A DNA stretch of 45,157 nucleotides, taken from IMG/VR virus record IMGVR_UViG_3300033145_001380, positions 1 to 45,157 of that record; one strand, 5' to 3'. The notes under the pieces were generated by a model, which was not told the origin of the DNA, did no database searches, and worked only from the letters and a program-made list of their open reading frames with translations. A program made the position numbers and the translations under genes. The first letter of the stretch is position 1. Each line of letters begins with the position of its first letter. The DNA is from a virus. Positions 44,866-45,157 of the stretch are shown one piece after another.

Positions 44866-45157
44866 TATTATCCTCGTACCATATTTTTCCATTAGCTGCT
44901 GCTACAAGCCGTTTTACAGTTATCATGTTGCTCTGACCAGTTGTATATCCAAGTTCAGAATCGTAACTGGGGGCCGGAGGGTAAAAGTCTACCGTAGTAA
45001 ATGACCATACTTCTGAATCTTCAAGATCACCTGCGGTATTGGCTCCCTGTATTTGCCAATAATATGTTGTAGCATATTTTAATCGGCTGATATTGAGGCT
45101 ATCATTATAAAACGCTTGTACCCAATCCGCCACCAGGTCATCTTCAGTAAAGTTTGC
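44858..45157 (-). CDS. Ig/FnIII-like protein, 5' end off window
   Basis: The frame is open at 45157 and stops at 44858; a GTG at 45133 is in frame but probably internal. The ~99 visible residues have ATTYYWQIQGANTAGDLEDS then EVWSFTT, an FnIII signature, and a C-terminal MITVKRLVAAANGKIWYED. That end recurs in the two next frames. It may belong to the adaptor-neck region continuing from beyond the window. Function inferred as a virion-surface or tail domain. Confidence 0.55.
   Translation of the reverse strand, partial: ANFTEDDLVADWVQAFYNDSLNISRLKYATTYYWQIQGANTAGDLEDSEVWSFTTVDFYPPAPSYDSELGYTTGQSNMITVKRLVAAANGKIWYEDNNG
44866..44883 (-). repeat. 18-bp WYED repeat, copy 1
   Basis: See 44310. 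This copy lies across the stop/start overlap between the partial Ig-like gene and the neck-protein start. Recombination between copies would reshuffle the domains between them. Confidence 0.75.

Noticed and set aside
1-45157. CRISPR array, integrase, transposase or reverse transcriptase/diversity-generating system
   Set aside because: No regularly spaced repeats, recombinase motifs or reverse-transcriptase motifs were seen on either strand.

Overview
The window looks like most of the genome of a lytic, short-tailed (podovirus-like) double-stranded DNA phage of a bacterium. Virion and packaging genes lie on the minus strand at both ends. A block of replication, recombination and nucleotide-metabolism genes lies on the plus strand between them. 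No integrase, repressor or attachment site was seen, and there is no tape measure, sheath or baseplate gene. There are no rRNA or CRISPR features and no convincing tRNA. The host cannot be named from the sequence.

Minus strand, left arm (13797 down to 1): first a run of tightly overlapping small genes (zinc-ribbon proteins, membrane peptides, a metallopeptidase-like protein, a membrane-anchored HtrA-like serine protease and a NinG-like HNH protein). Next come small terminase, large terminase, portal, several small head genes, an acidic scaffold, the major capsid protein, a lectin-fold capsid-associated protein and a tail adaptor that runs off base 1. Minus strand, right arm (45157 down to 34017): Ig/FnIII-like and beta-propeller-like neck protein pieces broken into several frames, a small virion protein, two tail-fibre proteins, two small proteins, a 1351-residue internal virion protein and a holin-like membrane protein. 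In podoviruses the adaptor is followed by neck/tail, fibre and internal virion genes, so the two ends are probably neighbours on a circularly permuted or terminally redundant genome. The end bases do not join in frame, so some sequence may be missing.

Bases 13849-14958 are a 1.1 kb divergent non-coding region with iteron-like repeats, an extremely G-rich strand and short inverted motifs. It is the best candidate for the replication origin and early control region. A 24-nt motif occurs immediately upstream of three operon heads (13797 minus, 14924/14959 plus, 19163 plus), and the last of these encodes a double helix-turn-helix, sigma-like protein. Two near-identical consensus sigma70 promoters (15439, 16483) and repeated leader sequences drive the early small-gene cassettes.

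Plus strand (14924-34046): many small early proteins. These are followed by an orphan ComM-type domain, a tandem paralogous pair sharing an exact 82-bp repeat, a dATP/dGTP diphosphohydrolase fused to duplicated beta-barrels, a DUF4406-type protein and a metallophosphatase. A family A DNA polymerase is split in two by a 5'-truncated methyltransferase-like gene. Then come a PD-(D/E)XK nuclease, a Sak4-like ATPase, an SSB-like protein and a TOPRIM/SF3 primase-helicase, which together could form a complete replication and recombination set. The strand ends with small proteins including one with a twin-arginine signal. The plus and minus transcripts converge and overlap at 34017-34046. No endolysin was recognised.

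Several genes show reading-frame breaks (major capsid 3' end, neck gene, start of the Sak4-like gene). These may be real decay, recoding or sequence errors, and they are marked as such.
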